From: Adenophora triphylla var. japonica
Lineage: Eukaryota; Streptophyta; Magnoliopsida; Asterales; Campanulaceae
DNA: 64,000 bases
Direction: 5' to 3'
NCBI GenBank assembly: GCA_022495995.1
Contig: JAFEMH010001451.1
Coordinates: 86,001-150,000 of the forward strand
Shown: positions 32,026 to 44,075 of the stretch, one piece after another
Layout of the letters: each line of letters starts with the position of its first letter
Numbering within the stretch: the first letter of the stretch is position 1
Notes under the pieces: generated by a model
Database searches by the model: none
What the model was told of the DNA's origin: nothing
The model's input: the letters and a program-made list of their open reading frames with translations, nothing else
Made by a program: the position numbers and the translations under genes

Positions 32026-33460
32026 AAAGCTTACGTCGCTATCGAGGAGATAGAGGTAGCTGAAGTTTGAAAACTAAAGCGTACTTCACTATCTAGGAGA
32101 TAGAGGTAGCTAAAGTTTGGAAAACTTGAGCGTACTTCACTATCTGTGAGATAGAGGTAGCCAAAATTTGGAAAACTTGAGCGTACTTCACTATATGTGA
32201 GATAGAGGTAGCTAAAGTTTGAAGAACTTGAGCGTACTTCACCATCTGTGAGATAGAGGTAGCTAAAGTTTGGAGAACTTGAGCGTACTTCACCATCTGT
32301 GAGATAGAGGTAGCTAAAGTTTGGAGAACTGGAGCATACTTCACCATCTGTGAGATATACTTCACCATCTGTGAGATAGAGGTAGCTAAAATTTGGAGAA
32401 CTGGAGCGTACTTCACCATCTGTGAGTTAGAGGTAGCTAAAGTTTGGAGAACTAGAGCGTATTTCACTATCTGTGAGATAGAGGTAGCTAAAGTTTGGAG
32501 AACTTGAAGCGTACTTCACTATCTATGGGATAGAGGTAGCTAAAGTTTGGAGAAACTGAAGCGTACTTCACTATCTAGGAGATAGAGGTAGCTAAAGTTT
32601 GGAAAAACTTAAGCGTACTTTACTATCTCTTTCGAATCAGAGATAGAGGTAGCTGAGCTTTGAAAAAACTTAAGCGTACTTCACTATCTCTTTCGAATCA
32701 GAAAGAGAGGTAGAAATAGTTGGAAAAACTAAAGCGTACTTCACTATCTCTTTCGAATCAGAGATAGAGGTAGCTGAAGTTTGGAAAAACTTAAGCGTAC
32801 TTCACTATCTCTATCGAATCAGAGATAGAGGTAGCTGAAGTTTGGAAAAACTTAAGCGTACTTCACTATCTCTTTCGAATCAGAAATGGAGGTAGCAAAA
32901 GTTGGAAAAACTAAAGCGTACTTCACTATCTCTTTCGAACTAGAGATAGAGCTAGCTGAAGTTTGAAAAAAACTTAAGCGTACTTCACTATCTTTTTCGA
33001 ACTAGAGATAGAGGTAGCTGAAGTTTGGAAAAAATTTAAGCGTACTTCACTATCTCTTTCGAACTAGAGATAGAGGTAGCTGAAGTTTGGAAAAACTTAA
33101 GCGTACTTCACTATCTCTTTCGAATCAGAGATAGAGGTAGCTGAAGTTGGAAAAACTAAAGCGTACTTCACTATCTCTTTCGAATCAGAGATAGAGGTAG
33201 CTGAAGTTTGGAAAAACTTAAGCGTACTTCACTATCTCTTTCGAATCAGAGATAGAGGTAGCTGAAGTTTGGAAAAACTTAAGCGTACTTCACTATCTCT
33301 TTCGAACTAGAGATAGAGGTAGCTGAAGTTGGAAAAACTAAAGCGTACTTCACTATCTCTTTTGAATCAGAGATAGAGGTAGCTGAAGTTTGGAAAAACT
33401 TAAGCGTACTTCACTTTCTCTTTCGAATCAGAAATAGAGGTAGCTGAAGTTGAATCTTGA
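32026..33460. repeat. 54-62 bp minisatellite of E2, more than 20 units
   Basis: Two subtypes adjoin. Units of about 54 bp at 32026-32590 carry CACCATCTGTGAGATAGAGG. Units of 60-62 bp at 32590-33460 carry CTATCTCTTTCGAATCAGAG followed by ATAGAGGTAGCTGAAG. The second subtype has an internal dyad TATCTCT/AGAGATA. The 124-codon minus-strand frame at 32093-32467 is a repeat translation and not a gene. Confidence 0.95.
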
Positions 33461-33537
33461 CAACTCGGGGGCTGTTTCCTTATTTGATTTAATTCTAACA
33501 GAGATATAGGAGATTTTTGGGAGAAATTTGTACGATT

Positions 33538-33810
33538 TAGGAAATTTATACGGTCTTCCAGATTGGGTAATTTAAAGCCTTCCGGGCTATGGAAAATGAT
33601 ATTGGGAAATTTATACGATCTTCCGGACCGGGTAATTTATAGCCTTCCAGGCTTCGGATAATGATTTTGGGAAATTTATACGGTCTTCCGGACCGGGTAA
33701 TTTATAGCCTTTCGGGCTTCGGATAATGATTTTGGGAAATTTATACGGTCTTCCGGACCGGGTAATTTATAGCCTTCCGAGCTAAGGACAATGATTTTGG
33801 GAAAAAAACG
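33538..33810. repeat. 65-bp tandem repeat, about 4 copies
   Basis: Units starting GAAATTTATACGGTCTTCCG and containing GGTAATTTATAGCCTTCC recur every 65 bp. Non-coding. Confidence 0.9.
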
Positions 33811-36150
33811 TTATTCCATTTGGAGATAACGGAAAATTTCCCGGATGAGACGTTATCCGATTTGGTGATAACGGAAAGATTTTGGGCAAAAGTATTTCCT
33901 ATTTTGATTTGATAATCAATTAAGGTTATTTTTCTTTGTGCATGTCACATGAGCCACGGGCTGACTCTTTTGCGGGATGGCAATGTGAGAGGATTTTTAT
34001 GAAACAATGTGTTTGGATGCATGTGTTTGGATGTATGTGTTTGGGAACGGTTTGAGACAGGTTTCGTGCAGGTCGGGTCGTATCCCTTTGGTGCGGACTG
34101 AACTATTGCTGTTGCTGAGATGTTGTCAATGTGGACTAGAATTCCTTCTTAGGCTGAGACTGGATTTAAACCTCGGGTCTTGATTAATGTTCATTTCTCA
34201 CACTCTGACACTTGGAGTTGATGCTGACAGACTTTTAGAACCAAAGACTAAAGCATATGTCGAATTGACCAAACCTCTCTTCTAGGGGTGAATGCGACTT
34301 ATCGAAGCCCCGGTCTGAGGAAAAAAATTCTGCAAAGCCCCAGGTTCTATTAAAGTGAGGAAAAGATCTTTTCATTGGCAAAGCCCCGGTTTGATGAACT
34401 GAGTAGGCGAAGTTTAGATTTTGAAGAAGTGACTTGGCAGAGCCCCAATCTTATGACCTAGCCACAGTCCCAATCTGATTGGTACTGCAAAAGTGATCCT
34501 GAGGTTAATCTGACCAAGACTGAATCCATCTAGGGACCTAGTGAAGAACCCGATGTGGACCCCAAAAATGGTTAAAGATGCCCCAGTTTAAAGGAATGGC
34601 TTGGCAAAGCCCCAATCTTGAAGAGTTTTGAGGCATCCCTAATGCGAATTGTAGCAGAAGAGGGAAAACCTATCCTTTCGTACTTGCTCTCTTATTTTCT
34701 TTAATCACTCAGTCAATCGCAAGAAGATGTGGAAGAAGGGAATTTTAGAAATTTATACATGCAGAGGCATACTTTTCGAAAGGTGGGAATAGATCCCGAT
34801 TTTGTGTTATTTTTGATGGCCTCATTCGGTGTAGGCACAAAAAAAACTCTCTTTGGGTTTGACTCTTTTGAGAGAGCATAAGCGTAGAAAGGTTTGTAAC
34901 AGTGTATGGAAGCCCCTGCTGACAGAAAATCAGTGTTTAGCACTATTTTTCCTAAGATGTAGAAAAGGAAGACTTGTCAAGACATCTGAAAACTTGTTTT
35001 ATTTACAATGATCACAAGATTGCTTAAAACCCTTTATTAATGTTCGGGTTATTCAACCACAAATCTCGATATGAAAAAATATTCTTATTAATCATGAGGA
35101 GAAAGTCAACCAATGTCGCGGATCAAGGTTGGCTGGGTGAGAAAGAAAGGTTTGTATAGGGAGGTCTTTGATGAGACCGGGTTTTCTGGAATTTGGATAT
35201 GTTTATGGGAAAGGTCATTTGATGAGACTGGATTTTTTGGGATTTGAATATGCTTATGACCAGACCATTTCCGGTTGCCTACGTTCCCCTCATTGTGAGG
35301 AGCTCAGGTCGCCGTAGTTCGGCTTCGGCCGGACTGTGTTTGGCTTTGGGAAATGAGATTTGTGGTTCCTTTAGTGGAAAGGTTTGGATGAGAAGATTGG
35401 ATGATGAGGCGTGGGCCTCGAGATGATTCCTTGACCAAGTCATTTTTGGGACGGATGCTTCAATGATTTCAATGTTGCTTGATCTTCGTCCTTCATCGTG
35501 GGAGAATAACCTAAGGACTTAAGATATGTTTTGCCTTTGCTTTGACCACTCCATTATTATCGACAACATTTATTCTTTGAGCTTTGATTTTGCCTGTCCG
35601 TCAAGCTTTTTGATTGGTGACGCTAGGTCATTGGCCTCATTTTTTTTTTCTCTTTTTTTATATGCAACCCCATTTTTTGCCTAGACCGTCCCTTTCAGGG
35701 TTTTCAGCCTAGCTGGGTATTACTCTTTTTTGCACTATATTTTTTCTCTTTTTTCTTTCTTTCTTTTCTTTTTTTACGTGCAACCCTGTTTTTTGCCTAG
35801 ACAACCCTTTACAAGGTTTTTAGCCTAGCTGGGTATTACTCTTTTTTGCACTCTTGCTTTTTTTTTTTTACGAGGGCCAACGCGAGCCCCTGCTTGAACT
35901 TTCTTAGTGTCCTTGGGGTCGAAGGCAAGCTCCTAGGTTATTGTCGACATGGGGTCAATCCTTCGAAGCTGAGTGGCTTTTTGTTGTCCCTTGACATTGC
36001 CGCCGTCGTTGACTTGGTCAAGGTGATGGTGAGGACATGATTTGGGAAGCATATGGCTTGATGAAGGCTTTTTGTGAGGTAATGAAAGTGTATGGCTTGA
36101 TGGAGGCCTTTTGTGAGGTAAGGAAAGTGTATGGGGAAGGCATTAGTTGA
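33811..36150 (-). other. Non-coding region of E2 shared with E3
   Basis: 34720-35110 is homologous, in reverse complement, to E3 55050-55450; TAATAAAGGGTTTTAAGCA (minus strand) is one shared block. Around 34300-34640 AGCCCC(A/G) recurs about seven times, and its complement TGGGGCT recurs in E3 at 55530-55890. Module M1 is at 35274-35331. Two copies of a ~125-bp T-rich unit (GGGTATTACTCTTTTTTGCA) lie at 35660-35860. It occupies the place where pol stands in autonomous elements. No credible gene is seen. Confidence 0.6.
35274..35331 (-). other. Conserved non-coding module M1 in E2
   Basis: TTGCCTACGTTCCCCTCA, then TGAGGAGCTCAGGTCGCCG, then TAGTTCGG. Outer arms are CTACG/CGTAG and the inner hairpin is CCTCA/TGAGG. 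Compared with E1 and E3, the inner arms change together while the flanks are kept. Confidence 0.7.
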
Positions 36151-36413
36151 CTTTCTCACACCAATTAATCGAAACGTTAATTATTTCGAGAGATTATTTG
36201 TTGAGCAATGCAAGTGATCATATAAAATAAAACCATTTCATTAAATGTAATGTAGGTGTGTAAATAATGTCTTAAGTCTAGCAAGAAAAGAAAAAGACTC
36301 TTTTATAGAAGATTTAAGATCAACTACAATGTCCGAGGAGGACTTGAATGAAAGGGGAAAGTACTAGAACCTACGAAAGTTGACTGAGAGACTATTTTAT
36401 TTCTTAGTCTTGC

Positions 36414-37185
36414 TTAAGGATAGGTAGACCCTAGTCTAGCTACTCTTCGCTGGTTGGACTGCCAGGGAACTTGAGCTTTCCATTTTTCTGCTAACTTCTG
36501 AATCCCATACCGCAGACCGAGGCAGTGATCCGTTACGTGCCCATGATACTGGTGGAAGTGGAGGGATTTGAGGCCACGGAGCCGCTGGAGCAAGTACAAG
36601 TTGTCCAAAGAAATGGGTCGGAAAAGTTACGGGGACGAAATTTGTTGACTGAGCATATTGATGGAAGGAAGTGAACCTGGGAGGACTTTGAGGGATATTG
36701 GGATCTGTTTGAGAGGATTCAGCGCTGCGCTGGTGGTTTTGAGTGAAAGGGGTAGTACTGGCTGGTTGGTGAAACTGAGAAACAGGCGTGATGAAGCCCG
36801 ATCCGTTCTGAGGAGCTGAGGGCGATGGGGCCCTGATGGCCTGGGATGTTGGAAAGGATTGAAGAGGAGTAGTCCTTGGCAAGGGATCATATGTGGGTGG
36901 AGGAAGGTATTGGTTGTGGGATGGAGGGTATTGGTTATAGGATGGAGGGATTGAGATCACTGTTTCTAGAGTCTCATCTTCAACCATGACCAGGGAGCCA
37001 TTTGCCTCAACTGTTACCTGAACTCCATGACGGCGGAGAGCACAGATGAGAAGGGCCAGCTGTTCTTCATGAACTTTATGGGCATTTTCCAAAGCTAGGG
37101 CTAACTCTTCCTCTCTAGTCACTGGATTACCCATACCATCACCGTTTTCTGTCATATCTGCCATTCTAAACCCCTGAGTAGACAA
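36414..37185 (-). pseudogene. gag: Gag remnant of E2
   Basis: The frame 37185-36436 encodes a gag N-terminus: a charged start (TREEELALALENAHKVHEEQ) then a long Pro/Ser/Gln-rich segment. The last part in another frame (36608-36414) carries FHQYHGHVTDHCLGLRYGIQ, the C-terminal block also found in E1 gag. The capsid core between them is missing, so this is an internally deleted gag that cannot form a normal particle. Confidence 0.72.
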
Positions 37186-37479
37186 AACTGATGATTCTGC
37201 TGAACTGTCTGAACCTGAGGTTTCCGCACTGAAAAGCCGCTGACCCGGTATTCTCGCCTACTTCTTTCTCGCTGCGGAAAAGAGATAGGCAAGGTTTAGA
37301 CTTGGGGGTAGGCAAGGTTTAGACTCGCGGTAAGTGAGGTTCAGGCTCGGAGGTAGGTGAGGTTCAGGTTCGGAGGTAAGTGTTTAGGCTGAAGGCTCAA
37401 GTAACATGCACTTATTTGCTTAAATTTTGCTCAAAACACATTTTTTCCTAATCCTAATTGATCGGAAAAGATGAGAACT
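37186..37479 (-). other. Region between gag and minisatellite in E2
   Basis: This leader sequence upstream of gag has short GGTAAGTGAGGTTCAGG-type repeats at 37280-37380. I see no gene. Confidence 0.4.
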
Positions 37480-38065
37480 TGAAAGGTCAAGATTGAAAAT
37501 TGGATCGTGAGGGTTTTGATTGGAGACTTGACCATGAAAGGTTGGGATTGAAAACTGGAGATCGGACCGAGGAGGTCACGACTAGGAATTTGACCGTGAA
37601 GGGTCGAGATAGAAAATCGGAAATCGGACCGAGGAGGTCGCAATTAGAGATTTGACCATGAAAGGTCAGGATTGAAGATCGGAACGAGGAGGTCGCGATT
37701 TGACCATGAAAGGTCAAGATTGAAGATCAGAGATCAGACAAGGTCGCGATTGGGGGTTTGGCCGCGAAAGGTCAAAGTAGAAAATAGGAGGTTGGACCGA
37801 GGAGGTCGTGATTAGAGATTTGACCGTGAAAGGTCGAGGTAGAAAATAGGAGGTTGGACCGAGGAGGTCGCGATTAGAGATTTGACCGCGAAAGGTCGAG
37901 GTAGAAAATAGGAGGTTGGACCGAGGAGGTCGCGATTAGAGATTTGACCGCGAAAGGTCGAGGTAGAAAATAGGAGGTTGGACCAAGGAGGTCGCGATTA
38001 GAGATTTGACCGCGAAAGGTCAAGGTAGAAAATAGGAAGTTGGACCGAGGAGGTCGCGATTTGGG
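37480..38065. repeat. About 62-bp minisatellite in the E2 leader
   Basis: Units contain TTGGACCGAGGAGGTCGCGA and GATTTGACCGCGAAAGGTCG. The last five are nearly identical (period 62), and the earlier ones are more divergent. Sequence kinship with the 34-bp array of E1 (5490-6205) is clear: both carry GGACC...AGGTCGCGATT. Here the array is upstream of gag; in E1 it is near the 3' LTR. Confidence 0.92.
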
Positions 38066-39684
38066 ATTCCAGAGATAGGACCATGCAATTATGATTCCGT
38101 TAATTGTTCAAGTTTACTTAAAATCATGTCTTTTACTTATTTCTATTTGGTTGGAAAAGGGGGTTTGCCCCATTTTTTTCGCAACTACTCTAGATCCTAG
38201 ATCAGTGGGTTCCGTCACTACATCTAAAAGCCCCTCGTATTCCACATGTATTTCGACCTCCCAAGGTGGACAGCCCCAGGCGAGGGTCCTATAGGGCACG
38301 TGGAACCCACCGACCGAGAGAGAAGAACGCTCCTAATGGGTCTTGCGGGTCATAGGAACTTTTAACACGCGAGTGATGTGGATTATAGTCAAGGCAATGC
38401 CGGGAAAGTCTCGTCTTTCAGCCTTAACGGAATTTCGGCAGAGTTTCGCTTGCGCGATTGACGTTTTGACTTTTTGGCATTGTCCAAGAAGATAATAGGC
38501 ATGGGTCGGGTGGTAAAAGCCGGATAACACAGTGTCACATTGAACTTTGTTGCATATGTTGTGCGAGTCAAAGTCAATGTCAATGCCGGGTCAAGATCTT
38601 GCCAATTTTTCCTTATCGGAATTTCGGCAGAGCTCTGCTTGCGCGAAAGATCATTGGATTTTTGGCATGGACTCGAGCTCAACTCTTACGTATCCCGTGC
38701 GGGTCAAAGTCAAAGTCAAATGGCGGAGTCAAGATTTTGCCAATTTTTCCTTGTCGAAATTTCGGCAGAGTTTCACTTGCGCGAAGGATCTCGACTTCCG
38801 TCATGGGCTAAGGTTTGACCTTTACGGGGGTATGCAACTGGGCTATATGACACGGACTAGACCAAAAACCAACCAAAAGTCACGGTTTTAAAATGTGTGA
38901 CACGGACTGTGCATTGGTCGACACTGGCTGCCATGGGGAGTTTGGGGTGATTCCGTGCGTGCTCGGGAGCATTGTAATACTGTCCGTGACTGCAACTGAA
39001 CAACCACCCCGGGTTAAAGGGATGTGCGTACAAACTGTACAGGATATATAAGGTGCGCGTAGTGTACGGCCTCCTAAAAACGTTCCTTTTTGAGTTAAAA
39101 CAGAAATTTTCAGAAATGTGTTTTAAAGGAATGGTTTTCGGGACGGGGGAAATGCAGCAAATAAGCACGTAAATTTTCTGGGAGCCCCGGTCAGTCTTGG
39201 AACTGAATAGCCCCAAGCTGCCAAGGCTGTCAGATTCACCTCAATTTTTGTTCTGGTGGAATTGCCAATGAAGCCGCCCGGCCAGGATTCAAGGAGAATC
39301 AAGCCGTACGGCTGCATCAATCAATTTTCCAAGTTCCAATTTCTTTCATCTGCAGGTTGTTTCCCCGGCCTTTTTGGCACCTTTTCAGCTTCCAGCAAGC
39401 TTCCTGTTCAGAATTCAGAATGTGCACAATTCCCAAGAACCCATGATGCATGCAATGCAATGCAAGAAAAGAGGGCAAGCATGAGAATCGGATCCGTGGC
39501 GGAAGGCTAACCCACTCACAAAAAACCTTTTATTTTTTCGAAAAGAGATACCGATACGTGGGATTGTTAGACCATAGTTTATCCCAGACCCATGTTAGGA
39601 GGCGATAACAGGAAGCTTAATGGTTTCCACCTATACACCAAGTATCATTTTTTTATTTTAAAAATGAAAGCTTTTTTTTTTGTT
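38066..39684 (-). other. 5' leader of E2
   Basis: Non-coding. A unit containing GAATTTCGGCAGAG and TTGCGCGAAAG occurs three times (about 38420-38470, 38615-38660, 38750-38800). The region 38850-39010 matches the E1 leader. Short plus-strand frames here are repeat translations. This is a likely RNA-packaging region by position. Confidence 0.55.
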
Positions 39685-39704
39685 AGTCCCCAGCAGAGTC
39701 GCCA
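39685..39704 (-). promoter_or_regulatory. Primer binding site of E2
   Basis: The minus strand reads TGGCGACTCTGCTGGGGACT, 3 nt from the LTR end. It has a single change from the PBS of E1 and E3. Confidence 0.9.
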
Positions 39705-39707
39705 AAC

Positions 39708-41561
39708 TGTGAATGTGGTGCCCAAGATCGCGACTCTCTCTTTTTATTTTTATTTATTTTTGGAACCGCTTTCTCGTGTAAGGGGGATCACCACCTCACA
39801 TCAGTTTGGAAACATCCGGTTTAAATTGAAAAACGGAGTGGCCACGCCATTTTGATTTCCTTAAAACTTTAAAAAAAGGATTTGGGTCCGGAGGTTAAGT
39901 TACCCCTTGGGAAGAACGGATCGTCGTTCACCCAAGGAGCCTTGTCAAAGCAAGTCTTCCAAGATCCAATTTTTCATGCTTGCCTTAGTGTTTTTGTGTG
40001 TGGGATGTGTGCTTTGAAAAGGAGGGAATGTACCAAGAGGTCTTCCGGACGTATAAACCATGAGTTGGTTATTGCTCGGAATTCCTTGGATTTTTGATGT
40101 GTTAGGGACTTTGGTCCCATTCTCATCTTGAACTTATGATCATCATGATGAGACCTTGGGTCACATGTGATCGGAATAGGGACACCGTTTTTATAGTCCA
40201 AGGATGAGACTCTTTAGAAAGGAATGACCTTTTCCCATCAATCCTACATCTTGAGACGATTTGAGCTCTTTCGGGACATTTATGCTCGTCTCAAGTGATG
40301 ATCGGAGATATGTAGCTCATGTTCATCCTTTTCTAAAGGAGAATCCGTATATAACATCTTTAAGTGGAGGAAATGATGTAAAGATAGGACCTTTACACCA
40401 TTTCGCCCCAAGAGATGCTCCAAGTACCAAAGGGGACTAGGGGAGGGGTATAAAGATTGGATATTTATACTCATCCTGTGCCTTTTTGTGCCTTATGAAG
40501 GTCACTAGGCAATCCTAGGAGAGAGATCCAACCATGAGGGACATGGGGAATGCATTTTAAGCCAAAGATGACATTTTTACACTAACATATGTAATGAACA
40601 TGATGCAAGCTAAGACTAGGAATGAAAAGGAAGGACCTTTATGGTTTTCTATGTCCTTTATGAACCTTTTAGGTGGACAATCCTTAGAAACAAGGTCTAT
40701 GGGAAGGGGGAATGACCTTCATGCATAAAGATGACATTTTTATGGAAAAGATGGCATTTTTATAGGCAAAGATGACATTTTATATGTAAAGGATGCTACT
40801 TTATATATAAAGATGACATTTTTACATGCAAAGGATGCTATTTTCACATCACCATGTGAGAGATCCACCCTAGAACAAGCCTTTGAGGTCTTATTATTCA
40901 TCCTTGGGTTGGATCTTCCATGGATCCTATGTGATAGGGGAATGGGGATATATATGATCTACATGCCTAAAGATGTGATCTTTAATGACAATATATCAAA
41001 TACCAAGCAAATATATGACAATATGTAAAGCAAGGAGCAATATGACAAGTAATGACAAGTATAGTTCTAAGGAAAAGAGGAGGAGAGATTACCAATGGCG
41101 GTGTCCCTCTATCTCCTTGAAGTTTGCCTAGGGAAGGACCAACTTTTGAAGGGTTTTGAAGAGGGGGGAGGTGGTTTTGGTTGCTCTCAGCTCTCTGGAA
41201 ATTCGTGTAGGAATTTTGGCAGAGTAACAATGCTAAAAACTGTATATCAAAATGGGTAGAGGAGGCCTCTATTTATAGGCAGTCTGGTGATGGCTAATGA
41301 AGCCGTGCGGCTGTAACCCCAAAGCTAATGAAGCCGTGCGGTCTTATCCCTTAGTGACTCAGCTTTTTTCTAGAACCATGCAAGGTGGCATTCTAGAAGG
41401 TGTTTTCCAGCGAAGGACTACGTGGAATTTTAATTCCTAGCAAGTCCTTCGCCCCTCGGAAGGTTTGGAAAAGTTCCCAAATTGCCCCTGAACTTTAGGA
41501 AAGTCTGGAGAATTGCCGGGAAACTTAACCGAAAGGCATGAGCCAGATTTGGGTACTTACA
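39708..41561 (-). repeat. 5' LTR of E2
   Basis: It is nearly identical to 29383-31243, with a few substitutions and a 2-bp difference at the edge. The minus-strand TATA box (TATAAATA) lies at about 41270-41277. Palindromic AGCCGTGCGGCT (41301-41312) and a partial second copy (~41330) lie upstream of it. Confidence 0.92.
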
Positions 41562-43078
41562 AACCTGCCTTCATTCACCCACTTCTGGATGATCCTCTTC
41601 AAGCTCATGCATTCCTCCATTGTGTGGTTTGTGTCTTTGTGGAACTTGCAATAGCTGCCCTTATCCCTTCTGAACTTATTTTGGGTGTTCATAGGGGCAG
41701 GAGGGCCCAGGTCGACCGTATTCATGATTTCTGTCCGACTAACCGTGAGTGGGGTGAAGCTTTCAGGGACTCTTTCAGTCGCCCTAATTCTATTCTTCCC
41801 CTTGTTGTTATCATTCTTGGCCTGCCCCTTTTTGTCGACTCACCAACCTCAGAATGTTTGGAGCCTCTGTCCTTCTTTCTTTCTTTTCGTTCCTCGACCA
41901 CGGCCACATCATAGGCCCTTTCGAATAAATCCTTCCTCATGGTTGCCCTCCTAACTTGGAGCTCGTAATCCAAATCAGGAGAGGACACCCCATTTCTGAA
42001 GCAATTTATGACCTCCCTATCTGTAAGGCCCTCTTCTATTTGGTCGACCAACTCCTTGAACCTGGTGTAGTAACTCATGGTACTCTCTGCATTACCCTGA
42101 TTCATGTTGTTTAGGTCGGTGACTGTCTTTACGAGCCCCTGATGCAGAATCTCTTTAGGAATTTCCTCCTCATATAACTCCATGAGGTGATGCAGCCAGT
42201 TGATAGACCGCGGAACCAAATCAGTGATGCACCTGTAAAGGTGCTGGTTAATGCCTTACATAGCACGTCATCCTCAGAAGAGACCAAACACATAGTGGCC
42301 TCAAAGTGTTGGATGTGATTCAAGGCATTGGTCGTGCCTGAATACTTTTTTAGCACGGGCAACTTGAACCCCACTGGTGTCCCTTTATCGATCATGTCCT
42401 TGGCTAAACGTCGAAGAGTAAAATAATTTCGTTCGACCTTTCCATTAGTTGCCTTACGATCTGCCTCCATATCATTCAATCTTCTTTTTAGATTGAGAAG
42501 CTCCCTAACGTCCAGGTCGCCTCTTTGGTGGGAGATTGAATTGGACTTTTGCCTCTCCTCGCGGTGGTGCTCTCTCCTAGAGAGTGTCCTCTGCCTCTCA
42601 TCCCGTGGGGGAGTCCTTTCTCTCATTTTCGTTGGTGAAGTGATCGCTCTCCCCCTTGGGGCGGCCTATGTTGAGCTCTATCAGCTTTGAGTTGCCTTCT
42701 CTGAGCTGAGTCGGCCTCCTGCTCTCTTGGATGTTTGAGCCTATCCCTTAGGTCACCAGTCCGGTCTACTGAGATGTGGGTGGGAGGAGGCATTTCATTC
42801 CTTCTTTCTTCTCCTGACGGCCTGGGGCCCCCGTTAGCACGCCTATGAGAGGTGAGAGAAGGGGCTACCCTCTGTGATCTTCTGTCGTCCTTTTTAAGAG
42901 ACTTGGGCAGCTCAAGTAACTCATTTTGCAACTCAAGCAAGCTCTGCAGCAATCTAGCTCGCTCCAGCAAGATCTCCTTCCTACTAAGGTGAGAAGCTGA
43001 GGGACTTGCATTGTCGCCTATAGTTGTTCGACCTGTTTGGATCCTTTTATCTTACTGGCTTACTCCTTGATTAGGCAT
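41562..43078 (-). pseudogene. gag: Gag fragment of a Tat-like element
   Basis: The ATG at 43078 is followed by one early stop (SQ*DKRIQ). Frames 42970-42623, 42626-42129 and 42219-41722 then cover an Arg/Glu-rich N-terminus. The retrotransposon gag core follows (FEATMCLVSSEDDVLCKAL, WFRGLSTGCITSWSYMRRKF, YYTRFKELVDQIEEGL). The C-terminus (41725-41562) has a CX2HX4HX4C knuckle (CKFHKDTNHTMEEC) and is cut by the E2 LTR after KWVNEGRF. This gag differs from those of E1 and E2. It may belong to the same relic as the antisense cassette at 24603-29382. Confidence 0.8.
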
Positions 43079-43109
43079 GAGTCTCTTCTACCTTGTCGCC
43101 TACATTTGT

Positions 43110-44035
43110 TTGACTCGTGCTCATGGGCACGAGTCGTGCCCTTCCCCAGAAACTACTGTTGAAGCTGTTCAACATCAACAAGTAAGGAAAATAACCCATT
43201 TACTCATTATCAATAACAACAAAGCTGACCAACACCAGTATATATATGTTCTAACCATAAAACGTACTCCCTCCATGATATATAACATATATACAACATG
43301 TTTCAATTCAAACCAACTCATAATATCATTTCTTTACCATGTTCAATCAACCCAACTTAGTTGTTTCCATTTCCAACCTCAAAATAACATACCAAAATTA
43401 TCAAGAACCATTCACATGTTCATAATATCATTATTAAACACGAAATGAACAGTTATAACAAAGAATCATAATAACTTACCAAAATTTGCCGAAATAAAAA
43501 GATGTTTTAATCAGCTATTCTTGTTCTATTCAACTCAGTGGTCACAAATATGAAGTCGGAATTTGAAATGGAGCAACGGATGATTTTCTACGAATTTATG
43601 AAGGTAACCCTAGGTTATGGAATGATCCGTAATACTGACGAGAGAAAGAGAAGAACTGACAAGGAAAAGCTTCTGGGGAAAGCTTTTAAAAGGATTGATA
43701 TAACCACAATTACACATAGGCCCTCCAAGTTTGGAAACCTACAATCAACCACCATATACTTATTTTTACACTCAAGCTCCTCAAACTTTTTATAACATTT
43801 CCATTTAAAATTTCAAGTGTCAACACTTTACTACACAAATTCCCATTTCCTTCATTTAAACATTATATATTCAAAATCAATTTAATAACATCTAAAATCA
43901 CGGAAATGCCCAAATTATTCAAATAATCACATAATCAATCACAATAGAAAATAATGCATAATAGGGAATGCAATGCACCCCAACCCCATGTGTTCCACGC
44001 GTGACCAAAATGTGCCTAGGATTAGGGTCGTGACA
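43110..44035 (-). repeat. 3' LTR of E4, truncated
   Basis: The minus-strand start TGTCACGACCC at 44035 directly follows the PPT. The opposite end is lost: the sequence runs into the leader of the gag fragment near 43080-43125, whereas the partner LTR is at least 1.68 kb. A palindromic GGGCACGAGTCGTGCCC is at 43125-43141. The left limit is approximate. Confidence 0.7.
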
Positions 44036-44052
44036 CTCACTCCCCCTTAAAT
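44036..44052 (-). promoter_or_regulatory. PPT of E4
   Basis: The minus strand ATTTAAGGGGGAGTGAG directly precedes the LTR start TGTCACG. It is typical of Tekay/Del chromoviruses. Confidence 0.8.
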
Positions 44053-44075
44053 AAAATTCATCCCGAATTTGGACT

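Larger units (their letters stand above)
29383..41561 (-). mobile_element. E2: non-autonomous Tat-like element, 12.2 kb
   Basis: Two LTRs of about 1.86 kb (29383-31243 and 39708-41561) are highly similar, so insertion appears recent. A PBS (39704-39685) and PPT (31252-31244) are present. The internal 8.4 kb has a gag remnant but no protease, RT, RNase H or integrase. Most of it is minisatellite and a non-coding region shared with E3. The flanks do not show a matching 5-bp duplication: the left flank is an antisense DUF7745-like gene and the right flank is gag. Confidence 0.88.

Noticed and set aside
32093..32467. 124-codon frame with repeated peptide blocks
   Set aside because: A repeat translation of the E2 minisatellite, on a region with no promoter or homology.
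43538..43795. 85-codon plus-strand frame in the E4 LTR
   Set aside because: Lies within a truncated LTR and has no recognisable domain or conservation I can see.
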